From JAOUEA01 sp963825635 (GTDB lineage: Bacteria > Actinomycetota > UBA4738 > HRBIN12): 64,000 bases of DNA. The stretch covers positions 620,001 through 684,000 of the forward strand of contig CAWGTU010000003.1 in the NCBI GenBank assembly GCA_963825635.1. The letters are read 5' to 3'. A program made the translations under genes and the position numbers. Under the pieces are notes generated by a model that was given only the letters and a program-made list of their open reading frames with translations, was not told the DNA's origin and ran no database searches. Position 1 is the first letter of the stretch; the number at the start of each line of letters is the position of its first letter. Positions 9,078-18,438 of this stretch are shown piece after piece.

Positions 9078-9671
9078 ATGGTCACGTGGAGCGGCACGGT
9101 GGTCCTGACCACCGCCCGGTTGCGGCTGCGGACGTTCCGCACCGACGACCTGCCCCTCTACGCCGCCCTGAACGCCGACCCGGAGGTAGCCAAGTATCTC
9201 GGAGGCCCGGTGAGCCGCGAGCACTCCGACGAGATCGCGGCGTGGGCGAACGAGGTGTACGAGCACGAGGGCGTCGGTCTGCTCGCGGTCGAACGACGCG
9301 ACGACGGCGTGTTCCTCGGGATGTGCGGCCTGCATCATCAGGAGTCCTACCCCGACGAGGTCGAGGTTGGATGGCGCCTCGCCCACGAGCATTGGGGCAA
9401 CGGATACGCGACCGAGGCTGCGACCGCGTGGCTCGACCACGGCTTCGGCGTGCTCGCGCTCCCGCGGATCATCTCGATCACCGACCGCCCGAACGTCCGG
9501 AGTCTGGCTGTGATGCGCAGGCTCGGCATGGAGTTCGATCACGAGGGCGAGATCGAGGACGACGGCCAGGTGTTCCAGGCGGTCGTGTACTCGATCACGG
9601 CCGAACGGTGGCGCAGTCGTGCGCCCCTCAGACGCCCGGGCGGCGCACGCGAACCGGGTGGTGGGCCTTGA
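9078..9671 (+). CDS. GNAT N-acetyltransferase, RimJ/RimL-like
   Basis: A 197-residue GNAT-fold protein starting immediately after the propeller stop. It opens with the typical TTARLRLRTFRTDDLPLY strand-helix of RimJ/RimL relatives. GWRLAHEHWGNGYATEAA carries the acetyl-CoA pyrophosphate loop (Q/R-x-x-G-x-G/A type), and NVRSLAVMRRLGME is the usual C-terminal helix. It probably acetylates a small amine or a protein N-terminus. The last 20 or so residues are Arg/Gly-rich and may not be part of the fold. Confidence 0.8.
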   Translation: MVTWSGTVVLTTARLRLRTFRTDDLPLYAALNADPEVAKYLGGPVSREHSDEIAAWANEVYEHEGVGLLAVERRDDGVFLGMCGLHHQESYPDEVEVGWRLAHEHWGNGYATEAATAWLDHGFGVLALPRIISITDRPNVRSLAVMRRLGMEFDHEGEIEDDGQVFQAVVYSITAERWRSRAPLRRPGGAREPGGGP

Positions 9672-9759
9672 TGCTCACGTAGCGGAGCTGGCTTCCCCCC
9701 GAAGCCGCATCGGTGCATCCTGAAGTCCTCACGCTTCGGATCGAGCATCGGGGGTCTAC

Positions 9760-11337
9760 ATGTCGATCGACGCTGCACACCACGAACGGCTCGACGCGAG
9801 CGACGACCTCGGGCCGCTGCCGCGGTTCCTTCGGCCGTTCGTCGACTGGGTCGCGGGCATCCATACGACGGTGCACCGCAAGCTCCTGTCGGGGTTCCTG
9901 CTGATCGCGATCCTCTTGCTGTCGATGGGCCTGCTCAGCATCGCGGTGCTGAACCGCCTCAACGATCAGGTCGAGACGCTGAACGCTCTGAACAGGCAGG
10001 CGAGCCAGGCGCGCGACATGATCTACGGGGTCACCGCACAGAGCCACTATCGCGCGATGGCGCTCCTGAAGATCGAGGACCCGACCTGGACGCCGAAGAT
10101 CTACGCGGCGAAGAACGCCTTCGCCGAGGATCTCCAGGACATCCGCACGAACGGCGCCGCGAGCGAGGCCTCGCTGCTCGACGAGATCGCGGCGACGAAC
10201 AGGACGTATGCGTCCTCGAGCGACGCCGTCACCGAGCTGTACAACCGCAAACGGATCGACGAGGCCCTCGCACTGCACATCGACCAGGAACACGAGATCT
10301 CACACGACCTCGAGGCCCACCTGGGCACGCTGATCGCGGACTCCGAGGGACTGGTCACCGCCGAGACGGAATCGTTCGCCTCGAACCGCCGGTTCCTCAC
10401 GATCGCCGTCGCCGGCTTCTCGGGCCTCAGCCTGCTCATCGCCCTGACGCTCGGAGCGATCCTGTCGTGGTCGGTGATCAGGCCGGTGCGACGCGTCGAC
10501 GCGGCCCTCGAGCAGATCGCCGGGGGTGATTTCGAGACCAGGGTCGACGTGCCCAACCGCGACGAGTTCGGCAACCTCACGCGGAACCTCAATCGCACCA
10601 CGGGACACCTGTCGACGCTGTATCGGGACCTCCAGTCGCTGAACGACAACTTGCAGCAGACGGTGGAGACGAAGGTGGCCGAGCTGGAACGCACCTCGCG
10701 GCTGCGCCGCTACCTCTCCCCCAAGCTCGCCGACTCGATCGTGTCCGGCTCGCGCGACGTCACGTTGGGTCCGAGCCGGAAGTTCCTCACGACCTTCTTC
10801 TCCGACGTACGCGGGTTCACGGCGGCCGCGGAGCAGATGGAGCCCGAAGAGCTCATCAACGAGCTGAACGAGTACTTCTCGGAGATGACCGAGATCGTGT
10901 TCACGCACGGTGGCACGCTCGACAAGTACGTCGGCGACGCCGTGATGGTCTTCTTCGGTGACCCGATCCCACAGGACGACCACGCCGAGCGGGCCGTGCT
11001 CATGGCCCTCGAGATGCTCGAGCGGATGAGGGCGCTCGAGGACCACTGGTACAAGCGGTACGACCAGGTCTTCGAGATCGGTATCGGCATCGCGACCGGC
11101 TGGGTCACGGTCGGCGACATCGGCTCGCCCGCCCGCACCGACTACACCGTGCTGGGTAATCAGGTGAACCTCGCGTCGAGGCTGGCCGGCAAGGCGCGGG
11201 CGCGGCAGATCCTCGTGACGGAGCGGACGATGGTCGCCGTCGAACATCTCGTCGACGGCACGCTCGTCGATGAGATCGAGCTGAAGGGCATCAGCCGGCC
11301 GATCAAGATCTACGAGATCGAACCGAAGAGCGGCTGA
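9760..11337 (+). CDS. Membrane-bound class III adenylate cyclase with HAMP domain
   Basis: A 525-residue protein. A first transmembrane helix at about 44-66, an extracytoplasmic four-helix sensor (about 67-208) and a second helix (about 209-232) are followed by a HAMP domain, a short coiled coil and a class III cyclase domain. Metal-binding Asp349 lies in FFSDVRGFT and Asp393 in KYVGDAV. Lys389 and the Asp in DYTVLGNQVNLASRL are the pair expected for ATP rather than GTP. It probably makes cAMP in response to an external signal. GGGGG lies upstream of the ATG. It stands alone as a transcription unit. Confidence 0.88.
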   Translation: MSIDAAHHERLDASDDLGPLPRFLRPFVDWVAGIHTTVHRKLLSGFLLIAILLLSMGLLSIAVLNRLNDQVETLNALNRQASQARDMIYGVTAQSHYRAMALLKIEDPTWTPKIYAAKNAFAEDLQDIRTNGAASEASLLDEIAATNRTYASSSDAVTELYNRKRIDEALALHIDQEHEISHDLEAHLGTLIADSEGLVTAETESFASNRRFLTIAVAGFSGLSLLIALTLGAILSWSVIRPVRRVDAALEQIAGGDFETRVDVPNRDEFGNLTRNLNRTTGHLSTLYRDLQSLNDNLQQTVETKVAELERTSRLRRYLSPKLADSIVSGSRDVTLGPSRKFLTTFFSDVRGFTAAAEQMEPEELINELNEYFSEMTEIVFTHGGTLDKYVGDAVMVFFGDPIPQDDHAERAVLMALEMLERMRALEDHWYKRYDQVFEIGIGIATGWVTVGDIGSPARTDYTVLGNQVNLASRLAGKARARQILVTERTMVAVEHLVDGTLVDEIELKGISRPIKIYEIEPKSG

Positions 11338-11440
11338 TGATCGACGGTGAGGGATCGTCCTCGCGATCGAGACCTTCGACCGAGGAGATTCCGCCGTTCG
11401 GCCGAGTTTCGGCCGGCCCTCGGGGGGGCACGCTTGCCTC

Positions 11441-11707
11441 ATGGCGCGTCGTGTCGTCGCGATCTCTCTGGCGCTGGTGCTCTGGGCGATCGGCGGTCTC
11501 CTGCTGTTCGTCGCCGCCGGCGCCCTCCTGTCGACGATGGTGCACCACGTCGGTTCGGACGGCTGGCTGATCTCCGCGCTGCTCGCGATCGGGCTCGGCG
11601 TGGTGGGTGCGGTCATCGGGGGCATCGGCGCGTGGCTGATCGCGTCGGACCGGACCGCCGGGCTCGACGAGACCGGGTCCGACGACGAGGCCATGTGGCG
11701 CGACTGA
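11441..11707 (+). CDS. Small two-helix membrane protein, hypothetical
   Basis: An 88-residue protein with two strongly hydrophobic helices (about residues 6-29 and 42-68), the second rich in glycine, and an acidic C-terminal tail (DETGSDDEAMWRD). It begins about 100 bases after the cyclase gene. I do not recognise a family. Codon use and the positive-inside N-terminus support it as a real gene. Confidence 0.55.
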   Translation: MARRVVAISLALVLWAIGGLLLFVAAGALLSTMVHHVGSDGWLISALLAIGLGVVGAVIGGIGAWLIASDRTAGLDETGSDDEAMWRD

Positions 11708-11795
11708 GACCGGGGTCACACGTACCACTCGAGCCGCGGTGACGCGTTGCAGCGCCACGGGTCCCGGAGCGTCGGGTACTCTTTGCGACGAGGGC

Positions 11796-12506
11796 ATGAC
11801 GAGGGACATCGACGGGATCCTGCACGAGCAAGGTCGCTACTACGAGGACCGAGCTCCCGAGTACGACGACGTCTGGTATCGGCGTGGCATCTACGACCTG
11901 GGCCCTGACGCGAACCGCCGCTGGTTCGAGGAGACTGCCCGCCTGGAAGCCGCGCTCGACGACTTCGTGCCCTCGGGCACCGTGCTCGAGCTGGCCGCCG
12001 GCACGGGGCTGTTCACCCGCCACATCGCTCCCCACGCGAAGCGGCTGATCGCGATCGACGCGGCGGCCTCTGCCCTCGCGATCAATCGCGATCGCCTCGA
12101 CGACGCCCACATCGAGTACGTGCAGGCCGACCTGTTCGAGTGGGAACCACCCGACGACGTGCGCTTCGACGCGATCGTCTTCGCGTTCCTGATCTCCCAC
12201 GTGCTACCGGAGCGGTTCGACGAGTTCTGGCGGCGGCTCGCCGACTGGCTCGCGCCGGGCGGCCGCGTCTTCTTCTGCGACGACCTCGCCGGCGCCGAGC
12301 ATCGCGCCTCGACGATCGGGCAGGACGTGCCCGACGGCCCCGACTTCGTGCTCAGACGCCACCTCACCGACGGCCGCGAGTACACGATCGTGAAGGTGTA
12401 CTACGCCCCCGACGAACTCGAGGAACGCCTCGCCGGCCTCGGGTGGCAGGCGGAGGTCCGCACCACGGGCCGCGAGTTCTTCTACGGCGTCGCGTCGACC
12501 GCCTGA
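11796..12506 (+). CDS. Class I SAM-dependent methyltransferase
   Basis: A 236-residue protein with a Rossmann-type methyltransferase core. Motif I is VLELAAGTGLFTRHIAP, the acidic end of strand 2 is LIAIDAA, motif II is YVQADLF, and FDAIVFAFLISHVLP is motif III. ATG at 11796 was preferred to earlier in-frame codons because the conserved N-terminal helix starts there. The substrate is unknown; the length and lack of extra domains fit a small-molecule methyltransferase. Confidence 0.82.
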   Translation: MTRDIDGILHEQGRYYEDRAPEYDDVWYRRGIYDLGPDANRRWFEETARLEAALDDFVPSGTVLELAAGTGLFTRHIAPHAKRLIAIDAAASALAINRDRLDDAHIEYVQADLFEWEPPDDVRFDAIVFAFLISHVLPERFDEFWRRLADWLAPGGRVFFCDDLAGAEHRASTIGQDVPDGPDFVLRRHLTDGREYTIVKVYYAPDELEERLAGLGWQAEVRTTGREFFYGVASTA

Positions 12507-12549
12507 CCCGACGGCGGAGACCTGACCCCGAGCGATTAGGCTTGTCGGG

Positions 12550-13536
12550 ATGAGCTCGAGCGGCGTAGGCGACGCACCCGGCTCGATCGTCGCCGGTGTC
12601 GACCTCGGCGGCACGAAGATCCAGACGATCGTGGCGCGCGACGGTGACGTGCTCGGCAGCGCGCGGCTCCCCACCCCGGCCGAGAGCGCCGATGCGGTGG
12701 CCGCCGCCATCGTCGACTCCATCCGATCGGCCCTGGCCGCGGCGCAGACCGATACCGACGCGCTCGCCGCGGTCGGCATCGGGTCGCCGGGACGAGCGCG
12801 CGACGGCGTCGTCTCGAACAGCCCGAACCTCGTCGGTATGCGCGAGCCCTACCCGCTCAGCGCGAATGTCTCTCGGGGACTGGGCGACGTGCCGGTCCAC
12901 ATCGACAACGACGTCACGGTCGCGACGTTGGGGGAACTGGAGCGCGGCGCGGGGCGGCGGTACGCGAGCTTCCTCAGCGTCTTCGTCGGCACCGGGGTCG
13001 GCGGCGGGCTCGTGCTGGGCCGCACCGTGTGGCACGGCCGCGGCGCGGCGGGCGAGATCGGGCACATGACCGTGAAGCCCGAGGGGCGCCGGTGCGGCTG
13101 CGGCGGACGGGGTCACCTCGAGGCGTATGCGGGCAGGGCCAGCATGCAGGCCAAGGCCGAGCGCCTCGTCGCGCGCGGCGAGCACACCGTGTTGTTCGAC
13201 CTGATGGCGGAGCACGGGAAGGACCGCATGACGTCGGGCATCATCGATCGCGCCCTGAAGCACGGCGATGCGATGACCGAGCGCCTGATCGGCCAGGCCG
13301 TCTGGGCCCTCGGGCTCGCGCTCGCCTCGGCCCAGGACCTGCTCGACGTCGAAGCGGTGATCGTGGGCGGAGGGCTCGCCGAGCGGTTCGGTCAGTCGTT
13401 CGTCGATCGAATCGCCGCAGAGATGCACCGGTCGCTCTTCGCGACACACGATCCGCCGGCGATGGTGCCCGCCGGGCTCGGCGACCTGTCGGGCGCGATG
13501 GGCGCGGCCGTGCTGGCGGGTACCGGACAGGCGTAG
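12550..13536 (+). CDS. ROK family sugar kinase (glucokinase-like)
   Basis: A 328-residue ROK protein. The phosphate-binding motif is VDLGGTKIQ, the catalytic Asp is in IDNDV and the second ATP motif is FVGTGVGGGLVLG. The zinc-binding segment reads CGCGGRGHLEAYAG, with His where most ROK proteins have the third Cys; this variant is common in actinobacterial members. There is no N-terminal HTH, so it is an enzyme and not a repressor. It would phosphorylate glucose or a related hexose, feeding among others the glucose-6-phosphate dehydrogenase at 17046. Confidence 0.85.
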   Translation: MSSSGVGDAPGSIVAGVDLGGTKIQTIVARDGDVLGSARLPTPAESADAVAAAIVDSIRSALAAAQTDTDALAAVGIGSPGRARDGVVSNSPNLVGMREPYPLSANVSRGLGDVPVHIDNDVTVATLGELERGAGRRYASFLSVFVGTGVGGGLVLGRTVWHGRGAAGEIGHMTVKPEGRRCGCGGRGHLEAYAGRASMQAKAERLVARGEHTVLFDLMAEHGKDRMTSGIIDRALKHGDAMTERLIGQAVWALGLALASAQDLLDVEAVIVGGGLAERFGQSFVDRIAAEMHRSLFATHDPPAMVPAGLGDLSGAMGAAVLAGTGQA

Positions 13537-13550
13537 CCTGGAACCGGACC

Positions 13551-14876
13551 ATGTGGTTCCCCCTCTCCGTGCGGCTGTCGCTGTCCGTCCTCCTCTGCGC
13601 CGCCCTGCTGACGGCGTGCACCTCCGCGCCCCCGGGACCAGGCGCCCCGTCGGCCGGGTCCCCCTCCCCCACCCCGCCCCCCACGGCGATGCCTTCACCA
13701 CCGGCTTCGGCCGACGCGCTCGATCTCAGCGCGCCCCGCGTGTCGATCCGCGCTCCGCGGAACGGCTCGCTCCGGGTACGAGGCGCCTACCCGTGGAGCC
13801 CATCGCGATGCGTGGACGCCGAACGGCCGTCGCTCGAAGGCGACTACCCGGGCACCCTCGCGATCCGCACCGACGACGACGGCACGCTCACGGCGACGGT
13901 GACGATCACGTTCCAGCAGTACCTCGAGGGCATCGCCGAGGTGCCGCCGAGCTGGCCGACGGCCGCGCTCGAGGCCCAGGTGATCGCCGCGCGCAGCTAC
14001 GTGCTCGCACGGACCGGGTGGTCCGGACAGCAGGGCGGGTCGCTGGACACGCCCATCTGCGGGACCGCGGACTGCCAGGTCTACGGAGGCATCCCGCATC
14101 CGCGCCCGCCCGGCATGGCGCGCTGGTACCGCGCCGTGCGCGAGACCCGGGGACAGGTCCTGCTCTACGGCGGACGCCCGGCGGACACCGTCTACTTCTC
14201 CACCTCGAACGGGCGGACGTACGGCAACGACGAGGTCTTCGGGAGCTCGCCGCTTCCCTACCTGCGACCGGTGGCCGAGCGCGACGACGGCGCGTCGCCG
14301 CTCTCGCGATGGCAGGTGGAGCTGCCGGTCGACGACCTCACGACCGTGTTGCGGGCGGCGGGCGCGTGGCCGGAGGGCGCCGCGATCGCCGAGGCCACCG
14401 TCGTCGGCTCGACGGTGCGCGTCGTCGGGGGTGGACGCAGTCGCACGGTCGACGCCTCCACCCTGCGCGACGCCGTGAACAGGTGGGCGCCCTGCCTGAT
14501 GCCCCGCCGGTACCCGAGCGACGGGCTCCCGGTCACGATCCCTTCGGGCTGGTTCGGCATCTCCGCGAGCCCACGGGGCCTGGTCGTCTCGGGTCGCGGG
14601 TGGGGCCACGGCGTCGGCATGGTGCAGTGGGGCGCCTACGGGAAGGCTCGACGAGGATGGTCGGCGTCACAGATCCTGGCCTTCTACTACGGAGACCTCA
14701 CGCCGAAGCGGTTCCCGGAACCGGGCACGATGCAGGTCGTGGTCGCGACCGGCCTGCGCTCGATGACCGTGAAGCCGTCGGGCGCGGGCGCCGTGGTCGG
14801 TGGACAGCGGCTCGGCGCGGGAGCACTTCGCATCGAGGGAGGACGGGAGGTGACGGTGTCCTCCGCCCGGGGATGA
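13551..14876 (+). CDS. SpoIID/LytB-domain lipoprotein
   Basis: A 441-residue lipoprotein. The signal peptide has lipobox LLTAC (Cys23) followed by a Pro/Ser/Thr-rich spacer. The SpoIID domain shows YLEGIAEVPPSWPTAALEAQ, VIAARSYVLAR, YFSTSNGRTYGNDEVFG and the C-terminal GWGHGVGMVQWGAYGKA. SpoIID enzymes are lytic transglycosylases acting on peptidoglycan. In non-sporulating actinobacteria they probably remodel the wall. It starts 14 bases after the ROK kinase stop. Confidence 0.85.
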   Translation: MWFPLSVRLSLSVLLCAALLTACTSAPPGPGAPSAGSPSPTPPPTAMPSPPASADALDLSAPRVSIRAPRNGSLRVRGAYPWSPSRCVDAERPSLEGDYPGTLAIRTDDDGTLTATVTITFQQYLEGIAEVPPSWPTAALEAQVIAARSYVLARTGWSGQQGGSLDTPICGTADCQVYGGIPHPRPPGMARWYRAVRETRGQVLLYGGRPADTVYFSTSNGRTYGNDEVFGSSPLPYLRPVAERDDGASPLSRWQVELPVDDLTTVLRAAGAWPEGAAIAEATVVGSTVRVVGGGRSRTVDASTLRDAVNRWAPCLMPRRYPSDGLPVTIPSGWFGISASPRGLVVSGRGWGHGVGMVQWGAYGKARRGWSASQILAFYYGDLTPKRFPEPGTMQVVVATGLRSMTVKPSGAGAVVGGQRLGAGALRIEGGREVTVSSARG

Positions 14877-14882
14877 GGATGC

Positions 14883-16616
14883 TCACGCGTCGCGTGCAGG
14901 ACCGGTCGGGTTCGTCGCAGGTCGGGCCTCGGCCACGAATCCATCGCCTTCGGCACGCACCGGACCTCCCGCCGCTGCTGCTTCGCCGACAGGCGGCTGC
15001 TCTGCCCCAGGTCCCCCGTGACGGCCCTCTGCGGAAGGGTTGCGGATGCCCACGGCGTTGATGGCCGAACCCGCCAGGAGCAGGGCGGCCGAGACGATCA
15101 TCGCGAGCCGGAACGCATCCGTCGACGCCGATCGAGCGGCGTCGACGATCTCGGGTGAGACGCCCTCGTCCGGCTGGTTCAGGGGCGCGACCTCGGCCCG
15201 GAAGGAAGCCTCATCGACATCGACGCTCGGCACCTGGCGCGCGATCGAGGCGTAGAAGATCGATGCGACCGCCACGAAGATCACGGCGGTGACGAGGGGT
15301 GAGCCCACCCGGGAGATCGCGTTGTTGATCGCGGAGGCCACGCCGGCGTTCCGCTCGGGCACCGATGTCATCAGCGCGGTCGTGAGCGGCGCGACCATGA
15401 TCGAGAGCCCGGCCCCGAACACGACGAGGGCCGGCAGGAAGTCGGTGACGTAGTCCACGGGCGGCAGCCACGATCCGCCGCCGCCGAGTACCCAGCCCTG
15501 GCTGTCCGACGGGATGCGCACGAACCAGAGCAGGCCGAGAGCCATGAGCGCGGGGCCGACCGCCATGTAGAGCCTCGGCCCGTGCCGCGCAGCGAGCCTG
15601 CCGAACCGCGTGGAGAGCAGAACGAGCAGCAGCGAGCTGGGGATGCCCGCGATGCCCGCGGCCTGCTCGTTGTAGCCGAGGGTGCCGATCATGAAGATGC
15701 CCTGGAACGTGAACGAGACGTAGAGCGCTCCGTAGATCACCAACGTGGAGAGGTTGGTCACGGTGAAGTTGCGAGAGCGGAACAGGCTCGGCGGCACGAG
15801 CGGATCGCGCCGTCGCAGCATCATGAACGGGAACGCGAGCGCGGCCGCCACCCCCACCGCGAGGCTGACCACCGCGACCGGCTCGGTCCAGCCCTGCTGC
15901 TGCCCGCGGATCGTGCCGAACGCGAGCCCGCCCACGGCGAGCACGATCACGAGCGAGCCGAACCAGTCGAACCGGCCGGTCGCATCGGGGTCGCGCGACT
16001 CCGGCACGAACCGCACGGTCGCGAGCCACGCGACGGCCAGCAGGGGGAGGTTGATCAGGAACGCGGCGCGCCACGACACCGTGTTCACGAGCAGCCCGCC
16101 CACGAACGGACCCAGGATCGTGGTCGCCGCCGAGGCGCCCGCCCAGATACCGAACGCACGTCCTCGCTCCTCGCCGTCGAAGCTCGCCGTGATGATCGAG
16201 AGCGATCCCGGCACGACGAACGCGCCCGCGGCTCCCTGCAGCACGCGGGCCACGATCAGGAACTCGACCGTGGGAGCGATGCCGCACAGCAGCGATGTCA
16301 CCGCGAACCCGAGCAGGCCGAGCGAGAACACCTTGCGGCGGCCGTGGTAGTCGGTGAGCCCGCCGGCCAGGATCAGCAGCGCACTCAAGGTGACGAAGTA
16401 CCCGTACGCGATGTAGGACTGCGCCTCGAGGGTGCTCACCAGGTCCGACGGCATCTCGCGGCCGATGCGCGGGAGAGCCAGGTTCACGACCGACGTGTCG
16501 AGGAAGACGCAGGCCGAGCCGAGCACGACCGCGACGATCGTGCCCCGCCGCTGGGCGGGCGACATCGACGCCGGCACGGTCGCCTCGGCCTTCAACGCGG
16601 CATCCGACGCACCCAC
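14883..16616 (-). CDS. MFS transporter, DHA2 (EmrB/QacA) drug exporter type
   Basis: A polytopic protein of about 577 residues with roughly 14 transmembrane helices. It has the motif LPRIGREMPSD after helix 1 and motif A as GGLTDYHGRRKVFSLGLLGF. FLDTSVVNLALP is typical of DHA2 exporters. GTG at 16616 overlaps the end of the upstream SnoaL-like gene; ATG at 16565 is the alternative and also gives a full transporter. It probably exports a toxic hydrophobic compound by proton antiport. No TetR or MarR regulator is adjacent. Confidence 0.85.
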   Translation of the reverse strand: MGASDAALKAEATVPASMSPAQRRGTIVAVVLGSACVFLDTSVVNLALPRIGREMPSDLVSTLEAQSYIAYGYFVTLSALLILAGGLTDYHGRRKVFSLGLLGFAVTSLLCGIAPTVEFLIVARVLQGAAGAFVVPGSLSIITASFDGEERGRAFGIWAGASAATTILGPFVGGLLVNTVSWRAAFLINLPLLAVAWLATVRFVPESRDPDATGRFDWFGSLVIVLAVGGLAFGTIRGQQQGWTEPVAVVSLAVGVAAALAFPFMMLRRRDPLVPPSLFRSRNFTVTNLSTLVIYGALYVSFTFQGIFMIGTLGYNEQAAGIAGIPSSLLLVLLSTRFGRLAARHGPRLYMAVGPALMALGLLWFVRIPSDSQGWVLGGGGSWLPPVDYVTDFLPALVVFGAGLSIMVAPLTTALMTSVPERNAGVASAINNAISRVGSPLVTAVIFVAVASIFYASIARQVPSVDVDEASFRAEVAPLNQPDEGVSPEIVDAARSASTDAFRLAMIVSAALLLAGSAINAVGIRNPSAEGRHGGPGAEQPPVGEAAAAGGPVRAEGDGFVAEARPATNPTGPARDA

Positions 16617-16981
16617 TGCGCTCGCCACTGCGGCGCCTCGAACGGCTGCGCGAAGTAGTCGATCTGCCGGGCGACCTTGCCGTCTCGGACCTCGACGATG
16701 CTCACGCCCTGGTAGACGCTGCCGTCGGAGTACGTGAGCTCGATCTCGAGCACGGCCAGGTCTCCGGAGCCGGTCGTCCGGCGGAAACGCATCGCGGGCA
16801 CACCGCCCGGGAAGTCCCGATCGATCGCGAGGGCGTCGTCGGGACCTTCGATACGCTCGCCCGATTGCGGCCACTCCTGCACGTAGTCGTCGTGCATGAG
16901 CGCCCTGGCGCGGCTCCAATCGCCGGCACCGATCGCGCGCCAGAGCTGTTCGGCGATCGCCGCCGACCCGATCCCAGCCAT
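16592..16981 (-). CDS. SnoaL-like/NTF2-fold protein
   Basis: A 129-residue single-domain protein. The pattern of an N-terminal helix pair (AEQLWRAIGAGDWSRARALMHDDYVQEWP) followed by strands such as FRRTTGSGDLAVLEIELTY is that of SnoaL-like proteins, a cone fold used by hydroxylases, isomerases and binding proteins. It is upstream of and overlaps the MFS gene, so they are probably co-transcribed. A specific activity cannot be assigned. Confidence 0.75.
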   Translation of the reverse strand: MAGIGSAAIAEQLWRAIGAGDWSRARALMHDDYVQEWPQSGERIEGPDDALAIDRDFPGGVPAMRFRRTTGSGDLAVLEIELTYSDGSVYQGVSIVEVRDGKVARQIDYFAQPFEAPQWRAQWVRRMPR

Positions 16982-17045
16982 CGTCCCCCTCCCGCTCGAG
17001 CGTCGCCGATCGAGCCTATCGCCGGGGCACGGGTAAGGTGATTCG

Positions 17046-18428
17046 ATGCCCGTCACCCAGGCCGACGCTCTCGTGATCTTCGGCATCACCGGCGACCTCG
17101 CGCGCCAGAAGATCATCCCCGCGTTGCAGGCCATGGTGCGCCACGGGTCCCTCGACGTGCCCGTGGTGGGCGTCGCGCGCTCGGGCTGGGATCTCGAGAA
17201 GTTCCAGGCCCACGTGCGCGAGTCGCTCGCCGCCGACGAGGCCGGGCTCGACGAGGCCGCCTTCGCCGAGCTCTCCTCACGGTTGCGCTACGTCGACGGC
17301 GACTACACCGACGGCGACACGTTCGACCGCCTGCGCGATGCGCTCGGCGAGAGCCGCCGGCCCCTGCACTACCTGGCGATCCCTCCCTCGCTGTTCGAGA
17401 CCGTGGCCCAGCACCTGGCCCGCGTCGGCTGTGCCGAGCACGGGAGCGTCGTGATCGAGAAGCCGTTCGGGCGCGATCTCGAGTCCGCGCGGCGGCTGAA
17501 CGCGATCATCAGCTCGGTCTTCGCCGAGGAGCGCATCTTCCGCATCGACCACTTCCTCGGCAAGGAGCCGGTGCAGAACCTCGTGTACTTCCGGTTCGCG
17601 AACACGTTCCTCGAGCCGTTCTGGAACCGCAACTACGTCGACAGCGTGCAGATCACGATGGCCGAGGACTTCGGCCTGCGAGGCCGTGAGGCGTTCTACG
17701 ACAAGGTGGGCGCGATCCGCGACGTCGTGCAGAACCACCTGCTGCAGGTGATGGCGCTCGTCGCGATGGATCCGCCCGCCGGCCCGGACCGCGACGTGTT
17801 CATGAGCGAGCGAGTGCACCTGCTCGAGGCGATCCGTCCCCTCTCGCCCGAGGACGTCGTGCGCGGGCAGGTGCGCGGTTACGCGGCGGCTGATGGGGTG
17901 GCATCCGGCTCGACCACCGAGACGTACGTGGCCGTGCGCATGGCGATCGAGAGCTGGCGCTGGGCCGACGTGCCGTTCTACATCCGAGCGGGCAAGTCGT
18001 TGCCGGTCACCGCCACCGAGGTGATCGTGGAGCTGAAGCGGCCCCCACGCAACGTCTTCGGCGAGCGGGTGCCCGGCCACCCCAACCACGTGCTCTTCCG
18101 CCTCGGCCCCGACGTGAGCATCAACCTGGGAGCGCGCACGAAGGTGCCCGGCGACGAGATGCAGGGCGAGGACGTGGAGCTCGTGGCCCACCACCAGCCG
18201 GGCGAGCGCATGGAGCCGTACGAGCGTCTGCTCACCGACGCGATGATGGGCGACACCGAGCTCTTCTCCCGCCAGGACATCGTGGAAGCCTCGTGGGCCG
18301 TCGTCGACCCGGTCCTCGACGACGCCACCCCCGTCCACCTGTACGAGCCCGGAACCTGGGGACCGCAGGCCGCCGAGGTCCTGATCGAGGGCGACGGCGG
18401 CTGGCACGACCCGCGGCCGCCCGGCTGA
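17046..18428 (+). CDS. zwf: Glucose-6-phosphate 1-dehydrogenase
   Basis: A 460-residue enzyme of the oxidative pentose phosphate pathway that oxidises glucose 6-phosphate to 6-phosphogluconolactone with NADP or F420-independent NAD(P). The N-terminal nucleotide-binding motif is FGITGDLARQKI. The catalytic segment RIDHFLGKEPVQN carries His169. AAGGTG lies before the ATG. It is a single gene divergent from the SnoaL-like gene. No gnd or opcA is adjacent. Confidence 0.93.
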   Translation: MPVTQADALVIFGITGDLARQKIIPALQAMVRHGSLDVPVVGVARSGWDLEKFQAHVRESLAADEAGLDEAAFAELSSRLRYVDGDYTDGDTFDRLRDALGESRRPLHYLAIPPSLFETVAQHLARVGCAEHGSVVIEKPFGRDLESARRLNAIISSVFAEERIFRIDHFLGKEPVQNLVYFRFANTFLEPFWNRNYVDSVQITMAEDFGLRGREAFYDKVGAIRDVVQNHLLQVMALVAMDPPAGPDRDVFMSERVHLLEAIRPLSPEDVVRGQVRGYAAADGVASGSTTETYVAVRMAIESWRWADVPFYIRAGKSLPVTATEVIVELKRPPRNVFGERVPGHPNHVLFRLGPDVSINLGARTKVPGDEMQGEDVELVAHHQPGERMEPYERLLTDAMMGDTELFSRQDIVEASWAVVDPVLDDATPVHLYEPGTWGPQAAEVLIEGDGGWHDPRPPG

Positions 18429-18438
18429 GGGGTCGGTC

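Noticed and set aside
13551..14876. Reading SpoIID as evidence for sporulation
   Set aside because: SpoIID/LytB lipoproteins are widespread in non-sporulating actinobacteria, and no other sporulation gene is present.
15582..16658. Long plus-strand frame opposite the first MFS gene
   Set aside because: Composition is His/Arg/Glu-rich and the opposite strand encodes a complete transporter.
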